Source: DATHWB01 sp041744795
GTDB taxonomy: Bacteria; Actinomycetota; Acidimicrobiia; Spongiisociales; ZC4RG35
NCBI GenBank assembly: GCA_041744795.1
Contig: JBGTKD010000140.1
Coordinates: 1-10,660 of the forward strand
Direction of reading: 5' to 3'
Length of the DNA stretch: 10,660 nt
The notes under the pieces were generated by a model. The model searched no databases, had not been told where the DNA came from, and was given only the letters and a program-made list of their open reading frames with translations. How positions within the stretch are numbered: position 1 is the stretch's first letter; every line of letters starts with the position of its first letter. Both the position numbers and the translations under genes were made by a program. Shown here in pieces: positions 1 to 5,170 of this stretch.

Positions 1-37
1 CGGGCCCCACTTTCTACTGATTATCGGCGAGTCGGTC

Positions 38-1345
38 CTAGCCGGTAATGATGTCGATCAGGTCAGCACGAGCGTACGAAGCCGCCACAGGTGTCAACGA
101 GATATCCGTTACCGAGCTGTCGTCGTGGCGAGCGATCTGGACTCGCTGGCTACCACAGTCGCCGAACTCGTCACAGGTGATCGATCCGATCAGACCTGAG
201 AAGTTCGAAACGGTGTTGATGTAGTCACGCAGTGCCTGACGGCCGACGCGTAGTACGTCGTCGCTGCCAACCACGCCGACCTCACGGATCGCAGTGAGCA
301 CGAGTGCTGTCGCGTCGTAAGTGTGACCGTGGAACGGCGCAGGCGGAGCCTCGCCGTAGGTAGAGATGTAGGCCTCCCGCATCTCGGTGTAGTTCTTCCC
401 GGTGACACTTGCGTTGGCACCGAAGTCGAGGTCCGGACCGGAGAAGTACATTCCCTCGGTCTCGGGGATCGACAGGAAGTCAGTTCCGAAGAGGCCGTCT
501 GCTGATACCCAGATCACATCTTCTAGTCCCGCGACGCTGTTCTTCTGCTGGATGATTTCCGGACCGCCCGTTGTGGGGAAGATCGGGAAGAACACCAGTT
601 CCACGTTGGCGGCGGCGACTTCGGTGAGAAGCGCCGTCTGGTCATCGCCTGCCGTACCGCTGGTCGCGGTGAACACAGGGACCTCGCCACCGAGGGAGAT
701 GAATGCGTTCCGGAATGCGTCGGCCAAGCCCTGGGTGTAGGGATCGCCGTCATGGATGCCGGCTGCAACCCTGACACCTAGTTCGTCGTAGGCGAACCGC
801 GCAACCGCAGCGCCCTGGAACAGGTCGTTGTGGGCGGTCCGGTAGTAACCAGCTATGTGGTTCTCACCAGCATTGCCTTGCATGTCCGAAGTCAGGTCGG
901 GGGCGGTGTTCGAGCCAGAGAACATGACCATTCCGGCACCGGTGTAGATCGGCATGGCGGCCCGGGCGGCACCCGAGCAAGTCGTGCCGATGACTGCAAT
1001 CACGTCCGCTTGGGCCACGATGGCCTGTGCACCTGACTGGCCGCCTTCAGACGAACAGAGGTCGTCTTCCGGGGTTCCCAGGTTCACCGAGAACCCGTGG
1101 ATGTCACCAAAGTCGGCGATGGCGAGTTCGACGCCTCGCACCTGGTCGGTGCCCAGGGGGGCTGCGTCGCCCGAGATCGCCTGATGTACGCGGATCTGGA
1201 TCGATTCCCCTGGCTGTATCTCTACGACGCCCAAGGCGTCTTCGATGGTGTCTGCTGCGTCATCGCCACCACAAGCGGCGAGGACCATTGCCAGCACCGC
1301 TGTGAGTGCGATCAGGTGTCGCGATCTCCAAGTTTTGCGGTTCAT
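38..1345 (-). CDS. ABC transporter substrate-binding lipoprotein (branched-chain amino acid / LivJ-like)
   Basis: The 435-residue product is probably the extracytoplasmic solute receptor of a branched-chain-amino-acid-type ABC importer. It starts with a basic n-region and hydrophobic core ending in a lipobox (VLAAC, Cys25), so it should be lipid-anchored on the outer face of the membrane. An acidic linker follows. The body fits a type I periplasmic-binding fold (LivJ/Leu-Ile-Val-binding family): an N-lobe from about residue 50 with a stretch like HQAISGDAAPLG, a segment IAVIGTTCSGAA near 115-125 typical of the ligand cleft, and a second lobe with DATALVLTAI near 345. A purine-rich GGAGGAAGAG precedes the ATG and supports the start. 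No permease or ATPase gene is in the window; partners could lie beyond the left edge, which is only 37 bases from the stop. Family confidence is high, but the ligand cannot be assigned from sequence. Confidence 0.9.
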   Translation of the reverse strand: MNRKTWRSRHLIALTAVLAMVLAACGGDDAADTIEDALGVVEIQPGESIQIRVHQAISGDAAPLGTDQVRGVELAIADFGDIHGFSVNLGTPEDDLCSSEGGQSGAQAIVAQADVIAVIGTTCSGAARAAMPIYTGAGMVMFSGSNTAPDLTSDMQGNAGENHIAGYYRTAHNDLFQGAAVARFAYDELGVRVAAGIHDGDPYTQGLADAFRNAFISLGGEVPVFTATSGTAGDDQTALLTEVAAANVELVFFPIFPTTGGPEIIQQKNSVAGLEDVIWVSADGLFGTDFLSIPETEGMYFSGPDLDFGANASVTGKNYTEMREAYISTYGEAPPAPFHGHTYDATALVLTAIREVGVVGSDDVLRVGRQALRDYINTVSNFSGLIGSITCDEFGDCGSQRVQIARHDDSSVTDISLTPVAASYARADLIDIITG

Positions 1346-1408
1346 ATATTTCTCTTCCTCCGTATTGACGTGCCGACCTCAGGCATGGTGCCGGGTCGGC
1401 GACTCGGA

Positions 1409-1431
1409 AGTGTAGCCATGACTCGGCATGG
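1409..1431 (-). promoter_or_regulatory. Putative promoter -10 and operator-like repeat for the binding-protein gene
   Basis: On the minus strand a TACACT hexamer (1414 to 1409) lies about 64 bases upstream of the ATG of the substrate-binding protein. A perfect inverted repeat, CCATG-N6-CATGG (1416-1431), sits directly upstream of it, where a repressor could cover the -10/-35 spacer. I see no convincing -35 box, so the promoter call is tentative. The rest of the 1346-1556 gap holds only small stem-loops, such as CCCGT-TTTG-ACGGG near 1517-1530, and no convincing gene. Confidence 0.35.
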
Positions 1432-1556
1432 GGGTGATCGAACGCCCCAAAACCTGGGTGCTTGGAATACCGCTGTGGGCGATACCCGGGTAGGCGGTTC
1501 CACCTTCGCCAAACCCCGTTTTGACGGGCCGGAGGTGGCGTCTCGAAGCCGCCTCG

Positions 1557-1595
1557 TTTAATTGCTTGACAGTCCATGCGCTCGGTGCATACGGT
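1557..1595 (+). promoter_or_regulatory. Promoter of the leader ORF/whiB transcript with AT-rich box upstream of -35
   Basis: TTGACA (1566-1571) is separated by 18 bases from TACGGT (1590-1595), a good sigma-70 arrangement that predicts a start near 1602. Only two bases upstream of the -35 hexamer is the AT-rich run TTTAATT (1557-1563), which stands out in GC-rich surroundings. In whiB7 promoters the AT-hook of WhiB7 is known to contact an AT-rich element just upstream of the -35 box. Autoregulation by the downstream WhiB protein is therefore a reasonable inference. Confidence 0.6.
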
Positions 1596-1621
1596 GCCGA
1601 GATCTTCCAGGAGAACTGTCA

Positions 1622-1792
1622 GTGATCGAGCAGCGTATTCACATGTCGCAGATTCCGGCTCTCGCCGGCGTCGCTGTGGCGCGCGCTGCCGTCCGGGTGC
1701 GGAAGGCAGCACCCGTCGCTGGCAACGGATTCTGCACCGCCGTCTTTGTTGCCGGCGTCCCGACACCAGACCGACGGCCTCCTATCGAGTGA
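1622..1792 (+). CDS. Leader ORF (uORF) of the whiB attenuator, 56 aa
   Basis: This small ORF starts at GTG (1622) behind AGGAGA with a 7-base spacer, about 20 bases after the predicted transcription start. It ends at TGA (1790-1792), 23 bases before the terminator hairpin. The product is not a recognised domain; it is Ala/Val-rich with a basic middle and the single Cys in GNGFC. An internal in-frame ATG lies at 1643. Its most telling property is position: codons near its end (1771-1782) form the 5' arm of a possible antiterminator helix, so a ribosome finishing the ORF would cover that arm. I infer a regulatory leader peptide whose translation, rather than whose product, matters, as described for whiB7 uORFs. 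It could also be an ordinary small protein or untranslated leader RNA. Confidence 0.5.
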   Translation: MIEQRIHMSQIPALAGVAVARAAVRVRKAAPVAGNGFCTAVFVAGVPTPDRRPPIE

Positions 1793-1826
1793 TATCCACT
1801 TGACATCGACTTTGGAGGACCGTCGG
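1771..1826 (+). promoter_or_regulatory. whiB7: Antiterminator helix of the whiB leader
   Basis: CCGACGGCCTCC (1771-1782) is complementary to GGAGGACCGTCGG (1814-1826), giving 12 base pairs with a single bulged A at 1819 and a 31-base loop. The 3' arm is almost the same sequence as the 5' arm of the downstream terminator (1816-1827), so the two structures are mutually exclusive. The 5' arm lies inside the last codons of the leader ORF. A further stem-loop, CGGGTGC/GCACCCG (1694-1715), lies earlier in the leader. The complementarity is seen directly; the regulatory role is inference. The gene symbol is that of the putatively controlled whiB7-like gene. Confidence 0.6.
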
Positions 1827-1847
1827 GATCACCCGGCGGTCCTTTTT
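1816..1847 (+). terminator. Intrinsic terminator in the whiB leader (attenuator)
   Basis: AGGACCG-T-CGGG pairs with CCCG-G-CGGTCCT around an ATCA loop (12 pairs including one G-U), followed directly by a run of T (1843-1847). This is a textbook Rho-independent terminator. It stands after the leader ORF and only 28 bases before the whiB start codon, leaving little room for a separate whiB promoter. Read-through is therefore probably required for expression. A TTGACA at 1800-1805 has no usable -10 at the right distance. Confidence 0.85.
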
Positions 1848-1875
1848 GTATGGGCCACTAGACCGAAAGAAGAAA

Positions 1876-2178
1876 ATGGAACCGATATACGAACAGGGTC
1901 GATGTACGAAGGAGGGCACTCACGAGCTGTTCTTCTCCGAGCGACCCTCGGACCTGGCAGCCGCACAGTTGATTTGTGCCGCATGCGAGGTCCGAATCCA
2001 GTGCCTGGAGACCGCACTCGAGAATGCCCTCGAATGGGGTGTGTGGGGAGGCGTCATCTTCTGGGATGGGCAGGCCTACCACCGCAAGCGTGGTCGGGGC
2101 CGCCCCCGGCACAACGAACGACACCTGCCTGTGGAGGCGGATCTCGTGGATCTGAGAGACACGGTCCGATCCGCATGA
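1876..2178 (+). CDS. whiB7: WhiB-family iron-sulfur transcription regulator, WhiB7-like
   Basis: The 100-residue product has the WhiB signature: Cys10, Cys34, Cys37 and Cys43 (C-X23-C-X2-C-X5-C), which ligate a 4Fe-4S cluster, then the GVWGG beta-turn (55-59) and a basic tail with RGRGRPR (72-78) containing an AT-hook. From recall of the family, the run GVWGGxIF...KRxRGRPR matches WhiB7 better than other WhiB classes, which lack the AT-hook. WhiB7 binds region 4 of the principal sigma factor and activates intrinsic antibiotic-resistance genes from AT-rich elements upstream of -35 boxes. I chose the ATG at 1876 behind AAAGAAGAAA; an in-frame TTG at 1846 lies in the terminator T-run and is unlikely. 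The gene follows a leader ORF and attenuator, another WhiB7 hallmark, and converges with a sigma gene. The WhiB family is near certain; the WhiB7 class is probable. Confidence 0.85.
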   Translation: MEPIYEQGRCTKEGTHELFFSERPSDLAAAQLICAACEVRIQCLETALENALEWGVWGGVIFWDGQAYHRKRGRGRPRHNERHLPVEADLVDLRDTVRSA

Positions 2179-2196
2179 GTGGCAAGGTGGCTAGGG

Positions 2197-2238
2197 AAAA
2201 GAAAGAACCCCGAGGGATCGCACCCTCGGGGTTCTTTC
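2197..2238. terminator. Bidirectional terminator between whiB and the sigma gene
   Basis: A perfect 16-bp stem, GAAAGAACCCCGAGGG (2201-2216) with its complement (2223-2238), closes on the loop ATCGCA. The A-run at 2197-2200 extends the signal, so minus-strand transcripts of the sigma gene leave the stem into four U residues. Plus-strand whiB transcripts end in UUUC. The hairpin begins 2 bases upstream of the sigma stop codon and serves both convergent genes. Confidence 0.9.
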
Positions 2239-2239
2239 G

Positions 2240-3235
2240 TCAGAAGGCGGCGACGTCGCGCAGTACCCGGCCGGGCTTGCGCATCTTGGCGATTGCCTTC
2301 GCCTCGATCTGTCGGATGCGTTCCCGGGTCACATTGAAGTGGCGGCCGACCTCGTCGAGTGTCTTTGGCTCGGTGTTGCCGAGTCCGTAGCGCATGATGA
2401 TGACGGTCCGTTCCCGATCATTCAGGCGTTCCATGTAATCGTCGAGATCCTCCAGCCGAGATGCGAGCAGGGCCATCTCGAACGGATCCTCGGCATGTTC
2501 GTCTTCGAGAAAATCTCCGAGAACGGTGGCGTCGTCTCCGACTGGTTCGAACAGTGAGATGGTCTCAGGCGTTATTCGCTTGGCCTCGACCACCTTGTCC
2601 AGCGTCAATCCTGCTTCCTTGGCTGTCTCTTCGTCTGTGGGCTTGCGGCCGAGTCTCTTGTTGAGTTCGTTCTCGGCAGCCTGGACCTGGCCAATCGTGT
2701 CCATCATGTGGACAGGGATGCGGATGTTGCGACTCTTGTCGGCTATCGCCCGCGAGATCGATTGACGGATCCACCAGGTGGCGTAGGTCGAGAATTTGAA
2801 CCCCTTGCGGTGTTCGAACTTTTCAACCGCCCTGATCAAACCGAGGTTGCCCTCTTGGATGAGATCAAGGAAGGGAAGGCCGGATCGCTGGTAGCGCTTG
2901 GCGATGGAGACGACCAGGCGGAGGTTGGCCTGGATAAACCGACGTCGAGCTGCGAGACCTTGACGGACCTCGACCTTGAGTGTCGCCTTGTCGGCGTGGT
3001 CCGGATCGGCGGCAAGCTTTTCTTCCGCCTTGCGTCCTTTTTCGATGGCCTTGGCGAGCGCGACTTCGTCTTCGGCGGTGAGCAGCACAAACGTGCCGAT
3101 CCCGTCGAGGTATTGCTTGACTGCGTCGTCCCCTGCGTCCCAGGGATTCATTCGCCTTGATGACATGATGGGTGCGGTCGATCCGATCGTCGGAGATTGG
3201 GTACTTGAATCTCCTATCGGCTCGGCTAAGCCCAA
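2240..3235 (-). CDS. rpoD: RNA polymerase sigma-70 factor, RpoD/SigA type
   Basis: This is a group 1/2 sigma-70 factor that directs core RNA polymerase to promoters. Numbered from the chosen start (331 aa), region 1.2 lies near 37-67 (VKQYLDGIG). Region 2 lies near 97-167 with RFIQANLRLVVSIAKRY, DLIQEGNLGLIRAVEKF and the -10-reading STYATWWIRQSISRAI. Region 3 follows IRIPVHM, and region 4 ends in the -35-reading helix-turn-helix TLDEVGRHFNVTRERIRQIE (292-311). Region 1.1 and the long acidic N-terminus of many SigA proteins are absent. I prefer the TTG at 3235 because GGGGAGGG sits 7 bases before it; the ATGs at 3295, 3268 and 3166 lack a well-spaced Shine-Dalgarno. The C-terminus (RVLRDVAAF) departs from the usual RDYL-type ending. 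Whether it is the principal or an alternative housekeeping-like factor cannot be settled here. Confidence 0.93.
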   Translation of the reverse strand: MGLAEPIGDSSTQSPTIGSTAPIMSSRRMNPWDAGDDAVKQYLDGIGTFVLLTAEDEVALAKAIEKGRKAEEKLAADPDHADKATLKVEVRQGLAARRRFIQANLRLVVSIAKRYQRSGLPFLDLIQEGNLGLIRAVEKFEHRKGFKFSTYATWWIRQSISRAIADKSRNIRIPVHMMDTIGQVQAAENELNKRLGRKPTDEETAKEAGLTLDKVVEAKRITPETISLFEPVGDDATVLGDFLEDEHAEDPFEMALLASRLEDLDDYMERLNDRERTVIIMRYGLGNTEPKTLDEVGRHFNVTRERIRQIEAKAIAKMRKPGRVLRDVAAF

Positions 3236-3278
3236 AGTTGAGCCCTCCCCATAGGCCTCCCGCCCCATCCCTGCGACG

Positions 3279-3385
3279 CGTACCCAGGGTTCCATCCCGC
3301 GTATGCGCGGGATTCAGCGAACAGAATGAGTCATCGCTTCCGCGGGCTAGATGGGACGCCGGCGTCCGATCTAACCCTGGGTACG
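3279..3385. repeat. Nested inverted repeats between rpoD and tRNA-Val
   Basis: A 13-bp sequence, CGTACCCAGGGTT (3279-3291), recurs as an exact inverted copy (3373-3385). Inside are two further palindromes: ATCCCGCG-TATG-CGCGGGAT (3294-3313), and TAGAT-G-GGACGCC/GGCGTCC-G-ATCTA (3348-3373, one mismatched pair). The centres of these two inner palindromes are placed symmetrically about the centre of the outer pair (near 3332), so the 107-base block looks like two diverged inverted copies of one unit. It lies between divergent genes, so it may hold paired promoters or operators. I see no flanking target-site duplication. Confidence 0.7.
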
Positions 3386-3402
3386 AATGGACGCGGGGCG
3401 GG

Positions 3403-3408
3403 TATCCT
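3403..3408 (+). promoter_or_regulatory. Putative -10 box of the tRNA-Val promoter
   Basis: TATCCT lies 17 bases upstream of the mature tRNA 5' end, which would give a short 5' leader. The matching -35 position falls on the right-hand copy of the 13-bp inverted repeat (around 3379-3385) and has no consensus TTGACA. Confidence 0.45.
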
Positions 3409-3425
3409 GCCGGACCCGTCCTAAC

Positions 3426-3501
3426 GGGCGCTTAGCTCAGCTGGGAGAGCGCTTCCCTTACAAGGAAGAGGTCGGCGGTTCGATCCCGTCAGCGCCCACC
3501 A
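3426..3501 (+). tRNA. tRNA-Val (anticodon TAC)
   Basis: A complete 76-base cloverleaf. The acceptor stem GGGCGCT pairs with AGCGCCC, the D stem is GCTC/GAGC, and the anticodon stem CTTCC/GGAAG encloses CTTACAA with anticodon TAC (3459-3461). The T arm carries GGTTCGATCC, the discriminator is A, and CCA (3499-3501) is encoded in the DNA. It charges valine and reads GUA/GUG codons. It is transcribed divergently from the sigma gene. Confidence 0.97.
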
Positions 3502-3523
3502 CCGAGTTCGGTTGTTGCGGAAG

Positions 3524-3549
3524 AAACCCCCGGTCAATCCCGGAGGTTT
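3524..3549 (+). terminator. Hairpin downstream of tRNA-Val
   Basis: AAACC-C-CCGG (3524-3533) pairs with CCGG-A-GGTTT (3540-3549), giving nine pairs with one C/A mismatch around a TCAATC loop. The stem ends in TTT but no longer T-run follows. Its place 22 bases after the tRNA CCA end suggests a terminator. The rest of 3550-3603 contains only a short direct repeat, ATCCGGAC. Confidence 0.6.
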
Positions 3550-3603
3550 CGTCGGGTTCTGTAGATCCGGACCACCACAAAATCCGGACACGCGTTCAGA
3601 GTT

Positions 3604-3972
3604 TTACGGGCACTCCGGGGGGCGCTGGGCCTTCGGGCCCGAGCAATAACCGGGTGGCCTAGTGGTAGTTGTCGTGGCGATCGTTGTCACCGTCGTGGAG
3701 GGTGCCTGGGTTGTCACCGTCGTGGTGGGCGCTGCCGTGGTGGTGGTAGTCGTCGGCGCCTCTGTAGTGCTCGTCGACGAGTCGCCGGGCGCGGTCGATG
3801 TCGTCGCAGAGTCCGAGCTTTCGCCGCGTAAACCCACAGCTATCGAATCAAAGGCGTCATTAGTCCCTTTACCGAGCACCGCGACACCCGCCATCGCCAC
3901 CACGGCAATCAGCACTACGACCAGCGCATACTCGACGAGGGACGCACCCCGCTCTGATTTGATTTGCTTCAT
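3604..3972 (-). CDS. Flp-type (type IVb) pilin with threonine-rich C-terminal tail
   Basis: The 122-residue product begins MKQIKSERG, followed by ASLVEYALVVVLIAVVAM. A Gly just before the processed chain, Glu at +5 and Tyr at +6 (EY), and a hydrophobic helix match the Flp/type IVb pilin leader cut by a prepilin peptidase (TadV type). The pilin core ends near residue 50. From about 52 to 104 the chain is almost wholly Thr/Ser/Pro/Ala (repeats like APTTTT and VTTQAPSTT), then closes with a short unit holding two cysteines (GYCSGPK...PPECP). Ordinary Flp pilins are about 50-70 residues and lack this mucin-like stalk. No tad/cpa assembly gene is nearby. The start is taken at 3972 because it gives a standard short leader, though no good Shine-Dalgarno precedes it; an in-frame ATG at 4041 adds 23 atypical residues. 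Confidence 0.8.
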   Translation of the reverse strand: MKQIKSERGASLVEYALVVVLIAVVAMAGVAVLGKGTNDAFDSIAVGLRGESSDSATTSTAPGDSSTSTTEAPTTTTTTAAPTTTVTTQAPSTTVTTIATTTTTRPPGYCSGPKAQRPPECP

Positions 3973-4162
3973 GGAGAGTGTCCACACCCGTTTCCGTGTT
4001 TCTGGATTTTTACTTTCGTGCGCGGATGATTGACAGAGCAAGAATGCCGAGCAATGGGTCGACAGACCCTTTCATCTGCCCCGCCCGAGCGACGCTCATC
4101 GTCGCTGCAATCGTCTGAGACCAGGGTCTTCGGGGATGTGACTTTTGGCTCTGCTCGCGCCG

Positions 4163-4250
4163 GTCGTCATTTCTGACAATGGCAACGACAAGACCCGCCT
4201 TTTCCGCGCCGTGAGGCACGGGCTTGAAGTGGAAGCTCAGAAATGACAAC
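4163..4250 (+). repeat. Inverted repeat covering the SH3b gene start codon
   Basis: GTCATTTCTGA (4166-4176) is exactly complementary to TCAGAAATGAC (4237-4247), which contains the ATG of the next gene. Two further pairs continue after one mismatch. A smaller hairpin, CCGTG-AGG-CACGG, lies in the loop. In an RNA starting upstream of 4163 the start codon would be paired, with the Shine-Dalgarno-like GGAAG just beside it in the loop. The repeat is seen; translational control is inference. Elsewhere in 3973-4242 I see only a TTGACA (4030-4035) without a -10. Confidence 0.5.
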
Positions 4251-5121
4251 AACCGACCTACGTCCACTGGAAACCCGTTCAGACGACTCCGATCGCCCAA
4301 GCCCCCGTTGGCCTCTGGCCCTCTTGTCTCTTGTTGCGGGCGTCCTGCTCACCACCCTCTTCATGGTCGCGTTCGAAGGTGACATGCCGCCGGACGTCAC
4401 GATCGATCCGATCCAGTTCGGCGAGGAGTCCCTTGGAAACTGGGACGTGATCGGGGTCAACTCAGGCGAGTACCTAGCTGTGCGCGCCCTACCCGCCACG
4501 GACGGCCCCGTCGTCGGTGCGCTTCCATCTCACACGGTCGAACTCGAGTCGACGGGCCGCATCGCCCTCAACCACGGAGTGCTGTGGCGCGAGATCAAAG
4601 TTCCGGGAGCGACTACCGGTTGGGTCCTTGCCGGCCGTCTGATCGAATCGACGCCCAGCGTCCCGGATGTCGAGTTGGGTATCCCGACAGCGGCGGTGAG
4701 CATGGCTGAGCGAATCGTGGCCGCCGTTCAGGCGGAGGATCTGGAGGCGCTAGCCGTACTCGCCTTCGAGGGTGGCTCGACCTTCACTGCCTCCTTCGGT
4801 CAGGAGGTCACCAAACCCGCCGAGCTCATCACCTTGTGGGAATTGATTGGGACCGAAGAGGTATTCGCGGCCATCAACGCACTCGTTGGCCTGCCGAACT
4901 GGTACGAGACGGCCGCCCAGGGTGCCGACGGCCGCACCGTGGCGATCTTCGTTACCCCGAGGTTCATGCACGAGCCCTCCAATGCCGAGAATCGTCGACT
5001 GTTAGAGGAGGCGTTCAGCTTCGGCTACGTCGAGGCGGCTGTTGCGGACGGTCAATACCTGGGCTGGCGAATGGGAATTACAGAAGAGGGTGAGTGGCAG
5101 TTCCTCGTTTCCGGGGACTGA
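4243..5121 (+). CDS. Membrane-anchored SH3b-domain protein of unknown function
   Basis: The 292-residue product has a charged cytoplasmic N-terminus (1-22) and one transmembrane helix (about 24-44: PLALLSLVAGVLLTTLFMVAF). An extracytoplasmic SH3b-like domain follows at roughly 68-134 (YLAVRALPATDGPVVGALP...LWREIKV...TGWVLAGRL); the pattern of VRxxP...V..L...W..V...G.GWV is typical of bacterial SH3 domains. The remaining 150 residues start with a helical stretch (AERIVAAVQAEDLEALAVLA) and end in a mixed fold (GWRMGITEEGEWQFLVSGD); I do not recognise this part. Such proteins often bind cell-wall peptides, which would suit an envelope role, but this is inference. GGAAG seven bases before the ATG supports the start. 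It is divergent from the pilin and convergent with the next gene. Confidence 0.75.
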   Translation: MTTTDLRPLETRSDDSDRPSPRWPLALLSLVAGVLLTTLFMVAFEGDMPPDVTIDPIQFGEESLGNWDVIGVNSGEYLAVRALPATDGPVVGALPSHTVELESTGRIALNHGVLWREIKVPGATTGWVLAGRLIESTPSVPDVELGIPTAAVSMAERIVAAVQAEDLEALAVLAFEGGSTFTASFGQEVTKPAELITLWELIGTEEVFAAINALVGLPNWYETAAQGADGRTVAIFVTPRFMHEPSNAENRRLLEEAFSFGYVEAAVADGQYLGWRMGITEEGEWQFLVSGD

Positions 5122-5130
5122 CCAGCGCGC

Positions 5131-5163
5131 AAAATGCCCGGTTGGGGAAATCCCAACCGGGCA
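5131..5163. terminator. Bidirectional hairpin terminator between convergent genes
   Basis: TGCCCGGTTGGG (5135-5146) and CCCAACCGGGCA (5152-5163) form a perfect 12-bp stem with a GAAAT loop. AAAA at 5131-5134 provides a U-tract for minus-strand transcripts of the helix-hairpin-helix gene. The plus-strand side has no T-run and may be weaker. Confidence 0.88.
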
Positions 5164-5170
5164 TGCAACA

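Noticed and set aside
1260..1766. Minus-strand 168-aa Arg-rich open frame
   Set aside because: Arg/Pro-rich composition typical of a GC-rich shadow frame; it crosses the start of the binding-protein gene and lies antisense to the whiB leader.
1800..1828. TTGACA at 1800 as a private whiB promoter
   Set aside because: No TANNNT at 16-19 bases; the -10 would fall in the GC-rich terminator stem (TCGGGA). It remains possible but weaker than the 1566 promoter.
1846..1875. TTG start at 1846 for the WhiB gene
   Set aside because: It lies in the terminator T-run with no Shine-Dalgarno, and the ATG at 1876 leaves all WhiB motifs intact.
1746..2390. Plus-strand 214-aa open frame across whiB and the sigma gene end
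   Set aside because: It reads through two terminators and an alternative frame of whiB, and its sequence is low-quality shadow with no domain.
3279..3385. Miniature transposable element (MITE) between rpoD and tRNA-Val
   Set aside because: The ends are inverted repeats but no target-site duplication flanks them and no second copy is in the window; a regulatory reading is equally good.
3662..4033. Plus-strand 123-aa Val-rich open frame opposite the pilin
   Set aside because: Its Val runs are the complement of the Thr-codon tail of the pilin. The pilin frame has a recognisable leader and core; this one has no domain.
3973..4242. Cyclic-di-GMP or other known riboswitch upstream of the pilin
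   Set aside because: Pilin leaders often carry GEMM riboswitches, but I could not find the conserved core on either strand.
4010..4300. Minus-strand 96-aa open frame overlapping the SH3b gene start
   Set aside because: No domain, no Shine-Dalgarno, and it overlaps the well-supported start of the plus-strand gene.
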